A DNA stretch of 5,354 nt from Actinotignum schaalii (GTDB taxonomy: Bacteria > Actinomycetota > Actinomycetes > Actinomycetales > Actinomycetaceae): the NCBI GenBank assembly GCA_946222725.1, contig CAMIHT010000130.1:1-5354 (forward strand), written 5' to 3'. Of this stretch, positions 1 through 5,214 are shown one piece after another (the first letter of the stretch is position 1; each line of letters opens with the position of its first letter). The notes beneath the pieces are model-generated. The model saw only the letters and a program-made list of their open reading frames with translations, did no database searches and was not told where the DNA came from. Position numbers and translations under genes: made by a program.

Positions 1-899
1 CCATCAGCCGCAGCTCCCGTGCCCGCAGTGCCGCAGCCGGTCCCGGCGTTCGCATTCCGCGTTAGCGTCGCCGCCTTGGCCGCGGCGGAATTACCCCCGC
101 GGGTGGGCCGCCGGTAATCGCGCGCCGCCGAACCGACCACAATAGGCTGGGAGGGCAGCGGGCTGGTGAGTGCGGCGTCGTCAATAACATCCGCAAGAAT
201 AACGGTGACGTTATCGGGAGCCCCGGCCGCCAGCGCTAGATCAATAAGATGTTCGCCCAGCTGGTGCAGGTCGGGGATCGCGCACATCGCGTGCTCGATG
301 GTGTCGTGCGCGACCACGCCGAACAGGCCGTCCGAGCACAGCAGCCAGCGGTCGCCCACCCGGGCTTCCCGCACGGATTCGTCCAGTTCTACTTCGCCGG
401 GGGTGTCCCCGAGCGCTCGCATAATCACATTGCGCTGGGGGTGGTGTTCGGCTTCCTCCGGGGTGAGCCGGCCGTGATCCACCAGGTACTGGACCAGGGT
501 GTGGTCATGCGTCACCTGGCCGAGCTTGCCATCCCGCAAAAGGTACGCCCGCGAATCACCAATATGAACCATCGCGAGCTTATTCGAAGCACGCAGCATA
601 GCAATGCAGGTAGTGCCCATGCCCGCCATTTTCGGGTTCTCCGCCACGAGCTCGAGCATGTCATCATGCGCGGCCTCCACCGCGCGGCGCAACAGCGGCA
701 GCAAATCATCAGCGGCGTGCACATCATCCACCGCGACCAAATGCCCCACCGTCACCGATGAGGCGATATCGCCGGCGGCTGCACCGCCCATCCCATCTGC
801 CACAACAAGCAAATGAGGCGAGGCGTAGCCACCGTCCTGGTTATTGGAACGAACCAGGCCGACATCGGAAAACGCCGCGTAGCGTAGCTGAATACTCAA
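1..899 (-). CDS. pstP: PP2C-family Ser/Thr protein phosphatase PstP, C-terminus beyond window
   Basis: Metal-dependent phosphatase that removes phosphate from Ser/Thr kinases (PknA/PknB type) and their substrates, controlling cell-wall growth and division. The 299 residues in the window hold a complete PP2C catalytic domain (about 5-237): RSNNQD (17-22), VVADGMGG (32-39), GMGTT (93-97), HIGDSRAYLLRDG (112-124), HPQRNVIMRALG (153-164), LLCSDGL (186-192) and GAPDNVTV (226-233). The metal-coordinating aspartates (D22, D35, D190, D229) are all present. After about residue 245 comes an Ala/Arg/Gly-rich linker. Actinobacterial PstP then has one membrane helix and an external domain, which would lie off the left edge. 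The start is chosen as TTG at 899, inside a TTGA overlap with the fhaB stop and preceded by GGAG 8 bases upstream; the protein then begins MSIQLRYAAFSDVGLVR, as PstP proteins do. Last visible gene of the fhaA-fhaB-pstP operon. Confidence 0.95.
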   Translation of the reverse strand, partial: MSIQLRYAAFSDVGLVRSNNQDGGYASPHLLVVADGMGGAAAGDIASSVTVGHLVAVDDVHAADDLLPLLRRAVEAAHDDMLELVAENPKMAGMGTTCIAMLRASNKLAMVHIGDSRAYLLRDGKLGQVTHDHTLVQYLVDHGRLTPEEAEHHPQRNVIMRALGDTPGEVELDESVREARVGDRWLLCSDGLFGVVAHDTIEHAMCAIPDLHQLGEHLIDLALAAGAPDNVTVILADVIDDAALTSPLPSQPIVVGSAARDYRRPTRGGNSAAAKAATLTRNANAGTGCGTAGTGAAAD

Positions 900-1393
900 A
901 CTTGTAGCTCCATCGTGGTTTCCCCCACCTGAATAACAACGCCGGGGTCCAGCGCGGTCGAGCCGTTAATGCGGATCCCCCCTACCAGGGTACCGTTTGT
1001 TGAGCCCAGATCCTCCACCCAGCGCCGGCCCTCCGCCGCGTAAATACGGGCGTGATGACCGGAAGCATACGTGTCATCCAGGACAAGAGTGTTATCCGGG
1101 GCGCGCCCGATATAGACCGGTTGCGAGCTGAGCGGCACCGCGGTCCCCAGCAGCGGACCCCCGGTCACCACCAGGTAAACCGGTCGCTCAACCGGCGCGG
1201 CGGGCGCCGCGGGGGAGTCGTTTTCCGCGGGGGCGGGCGCGTGGATGCTGCGGCGTCGTGCCGAAAGAAGAGAAGAACGACGCCGCACGTCCGTTCCCAG
1301 CACATCACGGCGCACCGTCAGCACGACGGCGAAAATAAAGAGCCACAGCAGCGCTAGAAAACCGAAGCGCAATAAGGTTATTGCGAGATTCAT
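896..1393 (-). CDS. fhaB: Membrane-anchored FHA-domain protein FhaB (FipA-like)
   Basis: A 165-residue phosphothreonine-reading protein. An N-terminal membrane helix (about 5-27) is followed by a very basic stretch (28-49, many Arg), a Pro/Ala linker (50-69) and a C-terminal FHA domain (about 71-165). The phosphopeptide-binding signature is intact: G96-R97, S111 with H114 in SGHH, and DLGSTNGT (128-135). FHA families often have Arg where the first His of SGHH sits. Size and layout match M. tuberculosis FhaB/FipA (about 155 residues), a PASTA-kinase substrate linked to FtsZ/FtsQ and septum formation. The basic stretch after the helix suggests that the FHA domain is cytoplasmic. ATG at 1393 overlaps the fhaA stop as ATGA, with little Shine-Dalgarno sequence, so translation probably relies on coupling. 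The stop overlaps the pstP start by two bases. Confidence 0.94.
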   Translation of the reverse strand: MNLAITLLRFGFLALLWLFIFAVVLTVRRDVLGTDVRRRSSLLSARRRSIHAPAPAENDSPAAPAAPVERPVYLVVTGGPLLGTAVPLSSQPVYIGRAPDNTLVLDDTYASGHHARIYAAEGRRWVEDLGSTNGTLVGGIRINGSTALDPGVVIQVGETTMELQV

Positions 1394-2088
1394 GAGGCGG
1401 AAGCCGTTCCGGTCCAGAACATAATGTGGGTGCGGCCGATAGTGATCGTATTGCCGTCCACCAGGGTGGCCGCGCTAATGCGGTGGCCTTCCACGAAGGT
1501 GCCGTTGGTGGAGTTGAGGTCCGTGGCGATCACGCCATTCGGGGTGACCTGTAGTTCGAGGTGGTGGCGGGAGATGCCAGAATCGTCCACGCTGATATCG
1601 CAATCGGAGCCGCGGCCGATAATCGCGGTGGTGCCGGTGAGGAGGTAGCGATCCCGCCCTACCTGAATGAGCGGGTTTTCCTCCGTGCCGGCGCTGCGAG
1701 TGGCCGGGGCGATGGCGCCACGCTGCGTGGTTGTTCGGGTGCGTGCTGTTCCTTCGCGCAATTGAGGGTCCTCCTCGAATGTGATCTCAATCGGGCCGAC
1801 GAATAAATAGTCCTGTTCGGTGGCGTATTCCACGGCGGAACGGGCGAGTTCCTCGCGGAGGGCATCCTGGCCCCAGGAATCCACCCGAGCCAGATCCGCC
1901 GGGGCGAGCGCGACAGTGAAAATATTTGGGGCAACGGTGCGCTCGCGGGAGAGTTCGGCGGCATCGCGCGTCATGGCCTTTTTGATATCGGTGAGGATCT
2001 CCACCGGTTTCAGCTCGGACTGGAAAACGCGGAACGCTCCGGCGACGGCGTTCTCCACTCCCTTTTCAAACTTCCCGAGGGCGCCCAT
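1390..2088 (-). CDS. fhaA: FHA-domain protein FhaA (DUF3662 + FHA), short form
   Basis: A 232-residue cytoplasmic protein with an N-terminal DUF3662 domain (about 1-112, beginning MGALGKFEKGVENAVAGAF), a Thr/Arg/Ala linker (112-138) and a C-terminal FHA domain (about 140-228). The FHA signature is complete: IIGRG (156-160), S173-R-H-H176 and DLNSTNGT (190-197). In M. tuberculosis FhaA binds the phosphorylated pseudokinase domain of MurJ/MviN and restrains peptidoglycan synthesis, while DUF3662 is the other partner-binding module. That role is transferred from the family. At 232 residues it lacks the long low-complexity middle of the mycobacterial protein (about 527 residues), but both domains are intact. 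ATG at 2088 follows an AG-rich stretch (GGAAGGGG) and gives the conserved N-terminus. First gene of the operon; its promoter must lie in 2089-2371. Confidence 0.95.
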   Translation of the reverse strand: MGALGKFEKGVENAVAGAFRVFQSELKPVEILTDIKKAMTRDAAELSRERTVAPNIFTVALAPADLARVDSWGQDALREELARSAVEYATEQDYLFVGPIEITFEEDPQLREGTARTRTTTQRGAIAPATRSAGTEENPLIQVGRDRYLLTGTTAIIGRGSDCDISVDDSGISRHHLELQVTPNGVIATDLNSTNGTFVEGHRISAATLVDGNTITIGRTHIMFWTGTASAS

Positions 2089-2116
2089 GGCCCTGCCCCT
2101 TCCCTATTACTGTTCG

Positions 2117-2154
2117 CTTCTGCAGCTCGTGTAGCTTATAGCACTTCTGTAGCT
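2117..2154. repeat. Pair of 11-bp direct repeats upstream of fhaA
   Basis: CTTCTGCAGCT (2117-2127) and CTTCTGTAGCT (2144-2154) match at 10 of 11 bases, 27 bp apart. On the minus strand they read AG-CTRCAGAAG and lie 29-66 bp before the fhaA start, so they fall in its likely promoter or 5' untranslated region. Function unknown; chance similarity is possible. Confidence 0.45.
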
Positions 2155-2239
2155 TCAGCTTCTATAGGCGACTGTAATCGCCCGCGCCGGTGCGCCGCTA
2201 CCTTCCGCGCCGTGAGCGGAGCGGGTGGAGTGCGTTCGG

Positions 2240-2267
2240 CCGGGCGCGTGTGGCCGGGCGGGTGTGG
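2240..2267. repeat. Tandem 14-bp repeat, two copies
   Basis: CCGGGCGCGTGTGG (2240-2253) is followed directly by CCGGGCGGGTGTGG (2254-2267), 13 of 14 bases identical. It lies about 60 bp upstream of the tRNA promoter in a very G-rich plus strand. It may be simple slippage of GC-rich DNA; no function is suggested. Confidence 0.6.
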
Positions 2268-2328
2268 GGCGACGGCGCCCAGCTGGCCGCGCTGCGACGC
2301 GTCTCACGTAAATTCGCGCTGCAAAAAC

Positions 2329-2358
2329 TTGGACTAAACAGGGATGAGACGATAAGCT
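2329..2358 (+). promoter_or_regulatory. Probable sigma-70-type promoter of tRNA-Leu
   Basis: A -35-like TTGGAC (2329-2334) is followed after 18 bp by TAAGCT (2353-2358), which fits the actinobacterial TANNNT -10 pattern. Transcription would start near 2365, only a few bases before the mature tRNA 5' end at 2372, which is usual for a tRNA gene. Prediction by pattern and position only. Confidence 0.55.
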
Positions 2359-2371
2359 CATACGTGCACTT

Positions 2372-2458
2372 GCTCAAGTGGCGGAATAGGCAGACGCGCA
2401 CGGTTCAGGTCCGTGTGCCCGTGAGGGCGTGGGGGTTCAACTCCCCCCTTGAGCACCA
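2372..2458 (+). tRNA. tRNA-Leu (anticodon CAG)
   Basis: Complete class II tRNA of 87 nt including encoded CCA. The acceptor stem GCTCAAG (2372-2378) pairs fully with CTTGAGC (2448-2454); the discriminator is A (2455) and CCA is 2456-2458. The D stem GCG/CGC encloses a loop with GG. The anticodon stem CACGG/CCGTG (2399-2403/2411-2415) holds loop TTCAGGT with anticodon CAG at 2406-2408, which reads CUG codons. The long variable arm is GCCC-GTGA-GGGC, and the T arm is GGGGG-TTCAACT-CCCCC. The long variable arm and A discriminator are leucine identity features. A tRNA-Leu beside fhaA is conserved in several actinobacteria. Confidence 0.97.
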
Positions 2459-2621
2459 CAGTTGAACAGATGATATGAGCGATGCTGGCATTTCTCATAG
2501 CGGTTTGGCGATATCACCCTAAATGGCATAACCCCCAATTTTCCATTGCGCCGCGATGGCGTTGTGCCATACAGTTGCTATCGGATAGTTCCTTTTTCAT
2601 GGTAGTATCCTTTCCACTCGG

Positions 2622-2653
2622 GACCCCGGCGCTTACTCCGCCGGGGTCTTTCA
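2622..2653 (+). terminator. Intrinsic transcription terminator
   Basis: A perfect 10-bp GC-rich stem, GACCCCGGCG (2622-2631) with CGCCGGGGTC (2639-2648), has a 7-nt loop and is followed by TTTCATTT. The U-rich tail exists only on the plus strand, so it ends plus-strand transcription, most likely that of tRNA-Leu, about 160 nt after the tRNA. On the minus strand the hairpin directly follows the stop of the ORF 2651-2911 but has no T-tract there. Confidence 0.75.
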
Positions 2654-2698
2654 TTTCAACTCTGGACGGCAGTACCGCTCCTGAATCGTGCCTGGAAA

Positions 2699-2790
2699 CA
2701 AAGTGTGCGTGCGAGCACCGTTTTCACCTGATTTCATGTTCCTTACGCACACTTTGCGGGCTACGAGGTTCGGGACGCGCACTTTGCGGG
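2699..2790. repeat. Three copies of a CGCACACTTTG-type motif, one inverted and two direct
   Basis: CAAAGTGTGCGT (2699-2710) is the exact reverse complement of ACGCACACTTTG (2745-2756). A second direct copy, ACGCGCACTTTGCGGG (2775-2790), matches 2745-2760 at 15 of 16 bases with an offset of exactly 30 bp. The first and second copies can form a 12-bp stem with a 34-nt loop. The first can also pair with the third (one G-U), so two exclusive hairpins are possible. Could be regulator-binding sites or an RNA element; no known motif is claimed. Confidence 0.7.
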
Positions 2791-2849
2791 GCCTGCTGGA
2801 TTCTGGCACGCGCGCGGGCAATATCGCGAGCGCGTAGGCCGCCGAACCT
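2766..2849. repeat. Nested inverted repeats, potential 84-nt hairpin
   Basis: Three nested complementary segments: AGGTTCGG (2766-2773) with CCGAACCT (2842-2849), GGCCT (2790-2794) with AGGCC (2836-2840), and ACGCGC (2808-2813) with GCGCGT (2830-2835). A further GCG/CGC (2814-2816/2825-2827) lies inside. The 3' arm (2830-2849) is almost wholly paired, while the 5' arm has two unpaired insertions. It abuts the hairpin at 2850. The GC-rich inner pairs are less telling than the outer 8 bp. Confidence 0.5.
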
Positions 2850-2916
2850 GGTATGTGTTTTCCGGAGTGTACTGCCGATGTCGTACATGCGAAGTACAGC
2901 TCTGACAACACATACC
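2850..2916. repeat. 67-bp imperfect palindrome, about 25-bp hairpin
   Basis: GGTATGTGTT (2850-2859) pairs perfectly with AACACATACC (2907-2916). Inside, CGGAG (2863-2867) pairs with CTCTG (2900-2904, one G-U), TGTACT (2868-2873) with AGTACA (2893-2898), and ATGT (2878-2881) with ACAT (2885-2888) around a 3-nt tip. Nearly the whole segment is self-complementary, and it is not followed by a T-tract, so it is not an ordinary terminator. It may be a structured RNA, an operator or a small palindromic repeat element. Confidence 0.7.
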
Positions 2917-3025
2917 TCCTCCCCAGGTCCTGGTGTGAATCTTGAGGTTCGAGTTATAGGGCACCGTAGGGCATCTGGCTTATCGTTCCTTGGCTTACGG
3001 GGTGCCCGGCGCCCGGAATTTCTGT

Positions 3026-3033
3026 GCTACGAT
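3026..3033 (+). promoter_or_regulatory. Possible extended -10 promoter for the ABC transporter operon
   Basis: TGCTACGAT contains TACGAT (3028-3033), fitting TANNNT, with a TG one base upstream as in extended -10 promoters. There is no recognisable -35 at 16-19 bp. Transcription would start near 3040, giving a leader of about 190 nt before the transporter ATG. No DtxR/IdeR-type iron box is visible in the leader. Confidence 0.35.
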
Positions 3034-3234
3034 TCCACCCATGGGCATTCAACTATTCCTGTAGATCGGCGTGGCGCCTCGCGTTGAAGCGCGGCAGTCA
3101 CGCCAGGTCACGCACGCAGCACTCACCGGTAGGTACATCGGCGCCCTCGCGCTCATCCCTCGTACCGCCGCAATTTTCGCGTGCTCTGCTCCACCTCCAC
3201 GGAATATTCGAACCACTGCATCTTGAGGAATCCC

Positions 3235-5214
3235 ATGACCCAGCCCTCGGCCGCGTCCACATCCGCTACGCGTTCCGCGTCCTCCACGCACCCAAAACCC
3301 ACCCCGCATATTTCCCGCTTCTCCGCCTTCCGCCCGCGCTCGCTGCGCTTTTCTGAGGAACATATCCACGCCTACCCGAATCGGCCCCTCGCCTTCCTCC
3401 TCGCCATCACCCGCGAAAACTCCGGGCTGATCGCGCTGACCACGCTGATTGCTTGCCTAACCTCGGTGGCCAGCGTGGCCCAAATTCACTTTGTCGGGAA
3501 AATGCTAGATTCCGGGCTGGAGCACGGCATCACCGCCGAGCTCCTCGCTCCGGCAGGATCCTTCGTCGTCGCCACTCTTATCCTTGCTCTCACACTCTGC
3601 ACGGAAATCCCCGAAAATATGTTGTGGATGCGGGCAATGATCCATCCGCAGCGCACCCTCGCCGCCCGGCTTTTCCCGCGCCGCACCAATCTGGAGATGC
3701 AAACGGGCGACGTCGTCTCCGTGCTTAATTCGGATACCTATATGGTCGGTTCGATGCTCATTAATACGCCGGCCACGATTGCGTCGTTCCTCTCCTTCGG
3801 GCTGGTGGCGGTGCTCATGATGCGGATGAGTGTGCCGCTTGGCCTCGCGGTGATTATCGGCCTGCCGCTTGTCATGGCGGTTGTCTCCTGGATTTCCCGT
3901 GTCATGGCCAAATGGCGTGAACCGTTGCGCGAAGAACAGGGCAAACTCACCACGCTGGCCACGGACGGCGTGGTCGGGCTGCGGGTGATGCGCGGCGTCG
4001 GCGGGGAAGATTACTACAATGCGCGCTACCGCGAACAATCGGAAGCGGTCAAAAAGGCCGGTTTCGACGCCGCACCCTCGCGCGCTCTCATGTCCACCGT
4101 GACCAACGGCGGCCCGCTTATTTTCCAGGCCGTCATCGTGACGGTCGGCGTGAGCATGTTGCTCAGCGGGCACCTCACCGCCGGCGAACTCTTCGCGTTC
4201 GCCGGCTATTGCGCCATCCTCTCCATGCCGATCATCATGTTCGCGAGCTTCGCGTCAACCGCGGTGGCTGCCTGGGTGAGCGCCAAGAAAATTACCCGCG
4301 CGCTCGCGGCCGAACCGCTCCTGCCCGATACCGGCACCGTGATCCCGCCGGCCTGGCACGCGGTTTCGCTGTACGACGCCGCGGCGGACCTGCACATCGA
4401 AGCCGGGCGCTTCACCGCCGTGGTGGGCGCGAATGTGGAGGAGGGTACCGCGATTGCGGCGCGGCTCGCGCGGATGAACGACGACGCCGATATCAGGCTG
4501 CGCTGGCCCGCTCCGACAGCTAACGGTGAGCCGGGCGAAGGGCCCGCCGCCGGCAAAGCGCCCACCCCGTGCGAAGCCCGCGCCGCGGATATTCCCTTGG
4601 ACGAACTACGCGCCCATATCCGCTACTCGGGGCCGGTCGCCGATCTTTTCGCTGGCACCCTGCGCGAAAACCTCCAGGGCGAGCACGCCCCGGAGGTGCC
4701 AGCCCGCACCCTGGCCCAGCTTTTCGAGGATTATTCGAGCGGGCAGGCCGGCCAGCAGCACGCCCCGGCCGATACCAGCGCGGATGACCGCCTCAACCGA
4801 GCGCTGGCTGCCGCGCAGGCCCGCGACGCCGTGGATTCGCTGGGCGGCCTGGACGGCACCGTCACCGAGCGCGGCCGCAATGTGTCGGGTGGCCAGCGCC
4901 AGCGCCTGGTGTTGGCCCGGCTGCTGGCTTCCGACCCGGACATCGCCATCCTCGTGGACCCCACCTCCGCGGTGGATTCCCACACCGAGGCTCGTATCGC
5001 AGCGGCCCTATCCCAAGCCCGAAAAGGGCGCACCACCGTAGTCGTTTCGGCATCTCCGCTGGTGCTGGGGGCGGCTGACGTCGTCGTTCTTATTCGCGAC
5101 GGCAAAGAAATCGCGCGCGGTACGCACGCGCACCTACTCGACTACCCGGACTATCGCCGCATCGTGGTGCGGGAAACCGGAGAAGAACCGCAACCCGGAG
5201 AGGAGCTGGCATGA
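3235..5214 (+). CDS. ABC exporter half-transporter (TMD-NBD) with degenerate nucleotide-binding domain
   Basis: A 659-residue type IV ABC exporter half. A Ser/Thr/Pro-rich cytoplasmic tail (1-55) precedes six membrane helices (about 64-85, 103-123, 178-197, 199-222, 294-311, 317-345), with QTGDVVSVLNSD (156-167) as the usual intracellular-loop motif. The NBD (about 375-645) is badly degenerate. The Walker A position reads GANVEEGTA (398-406) without the GK[S/T] lysine. The Q-loop has no Gln before DLFAGTLREN. Walker B reads ILVDPTS (572-578), with V574 for Asp and D575 for the catalytic Glu. The switch His is replaced within VSASP (604-608). The signature VSGGQ (550-554) and D-loop SAVD (578-581) are intact. 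Gly/Pro-rich filler (about 425-450) replaces part of the NBD core. ATG at 3235 is chosen for its GAGGAA ribosome site; an in-frame GTG at 3181 has none. The next gene starts in an ATGA overlap, so the two halves probably form a heterodimer. Substrate unknown. Confidence 0.9.
   Translation: MTQPSAASTSATRSASSTHPKPTPHISRFSAFRPRSLRFSEEHIHAYPNRPLAFLLAITRENSGLIALTTLIACLTSVASVAQIHFVGKMLDSGLEHGITAELLAPAGSFVVATLILALTLCTEIPENMLWMRAMIHPQRTLAARLFPRRTNLEMQTGDVVSVLNSDTYMVGSMLINTPATIASFLSFGLVAVLMMRMSVPLGLAVIIGLPLVMAVVSWISRVMAKWREPLREEQGKLTTLATDGVVGLRVMRGVGGEDYYNARYREQSEAVKKAGFDAAPSRALMSTVTNGGPLIFQAVIVTVGVSMLLSGHLTAGELFAFAGYCAILSMPIIMFASFASTAVAAWVSAKKITRALAAEPLLPDTGTVIPPAWHAVSLYDAAADLHIEAGRFTAVVGANVEEGTAIAARLARMNDDADIRLRWPAPTANGEPGEGPAAGKAPTPCEARAADIPLDELRAHIRYSGPVADLFAGTLRENLQGEHAPEVPARTLAQLFEDYSSGQAGQQHAPADTSADDRLNRALAAAQARDAVDSLGGLDGTVTERGRNVSGGQRQRLVLARLLASDPDIAILVDPTSAVDSHTEARIAAALSQARKGRTTVVVSASPLVLGAADVVVLIRDGKEIARGTHAHLLDYPDYRRIVVRETGEEPQPGEELA

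Larger units (their letters stand above)
2089..2371. other. Divergent intergenic region between fhaA and tRNA-Leu
   Basis: No coding signal in either strand. It must carry the minus-strand promoter of the fhaA operon and the plus-strand tRNA promoter. For fhaA, minus-strand -10-like hexamers TATAAG (in GTGCTATAAGC near 2140) and TATAGA (near 2165) can be seen, but neither has a convincing -35 element, so no exact promoter is called. A small inverted repeat, GGCGA (2167-2171) with TCGCC (2178-2182), sits next to the second hexamer and could be an operator. Two repeats are listed separately. Confidence 0.6.
2459..3234. other. 776-bp intergenic region without a convincing gene
   Basis: Between the tRNA and the ABC transporter. 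From left to right it holds a weak hairpin just after the tRNA (TATGAG 2474-2479 with CTCATA 2494-2499, no T-tract), an intrinsic terminator (2622-2653), a run of inverted repeats (2699-2916), a 7-bp inverted repeat GGGCACC (2959-2965) with GGTGCCC (3001-3007), and a possible extended -10 promoter with a leader of about 190 nt before the transporter. The long plus-strand reading frame across it (2482-3087) runs straight through the terminator and looks noncoding. A minus-strand ORF (2651-2911) is discussed as a finding. Confidence 0.7.

Noticed and set aside
2167..2182. Intrinsic terminator between fhaA and the tRNA
   Set aside because: The stem is only 5 bp and no T-tract follows on either strand.
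2190..2465. 91-codon plus-strand ORF ending KWRNRQTRTVQVRVPVRAWGF
   Set aside because: Its C-terminal half is the translation of the tRNA-Leu gene, a well-known false ORF type; the matching antisense ORF (2198-2401) is rejected for the same reason.
2654..2661. TTCAACTC repeated from the tRNA T-loop, as a possible attachment-site duplication
   Set aside because: Only 8 bp match and no integrase or other mobile genes are near; this is expected by chance.
2850..2916. Integron attC site
   Set aside because: The arms do not show the RYYYAAC/GTTRRRY core sites with extrahelical bases, and no gene cassette or integrase is present.
2482..3087. 201-codon plus-strand ORF
   Set aside because: It runs through the intrinsic terminator and the hairpin series, has no ribosome site, an Arg/Ser/Cys/His-rich composition and no recognisable domain.
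3181..3234. GTG at 3181 as start of the ABC transporter
   Set aside because: It has no Shine-Dalgarno and would add 18 residues without family resemblance; ATG 3235 has GAGGAA just upstream.
3452..3462. TTGCCTAACC resembling half of a DtxR/IdeR iron box
   Set aside because: It lies inside the transporter coding sequence, is only a half site, and is not paired with a promoter.
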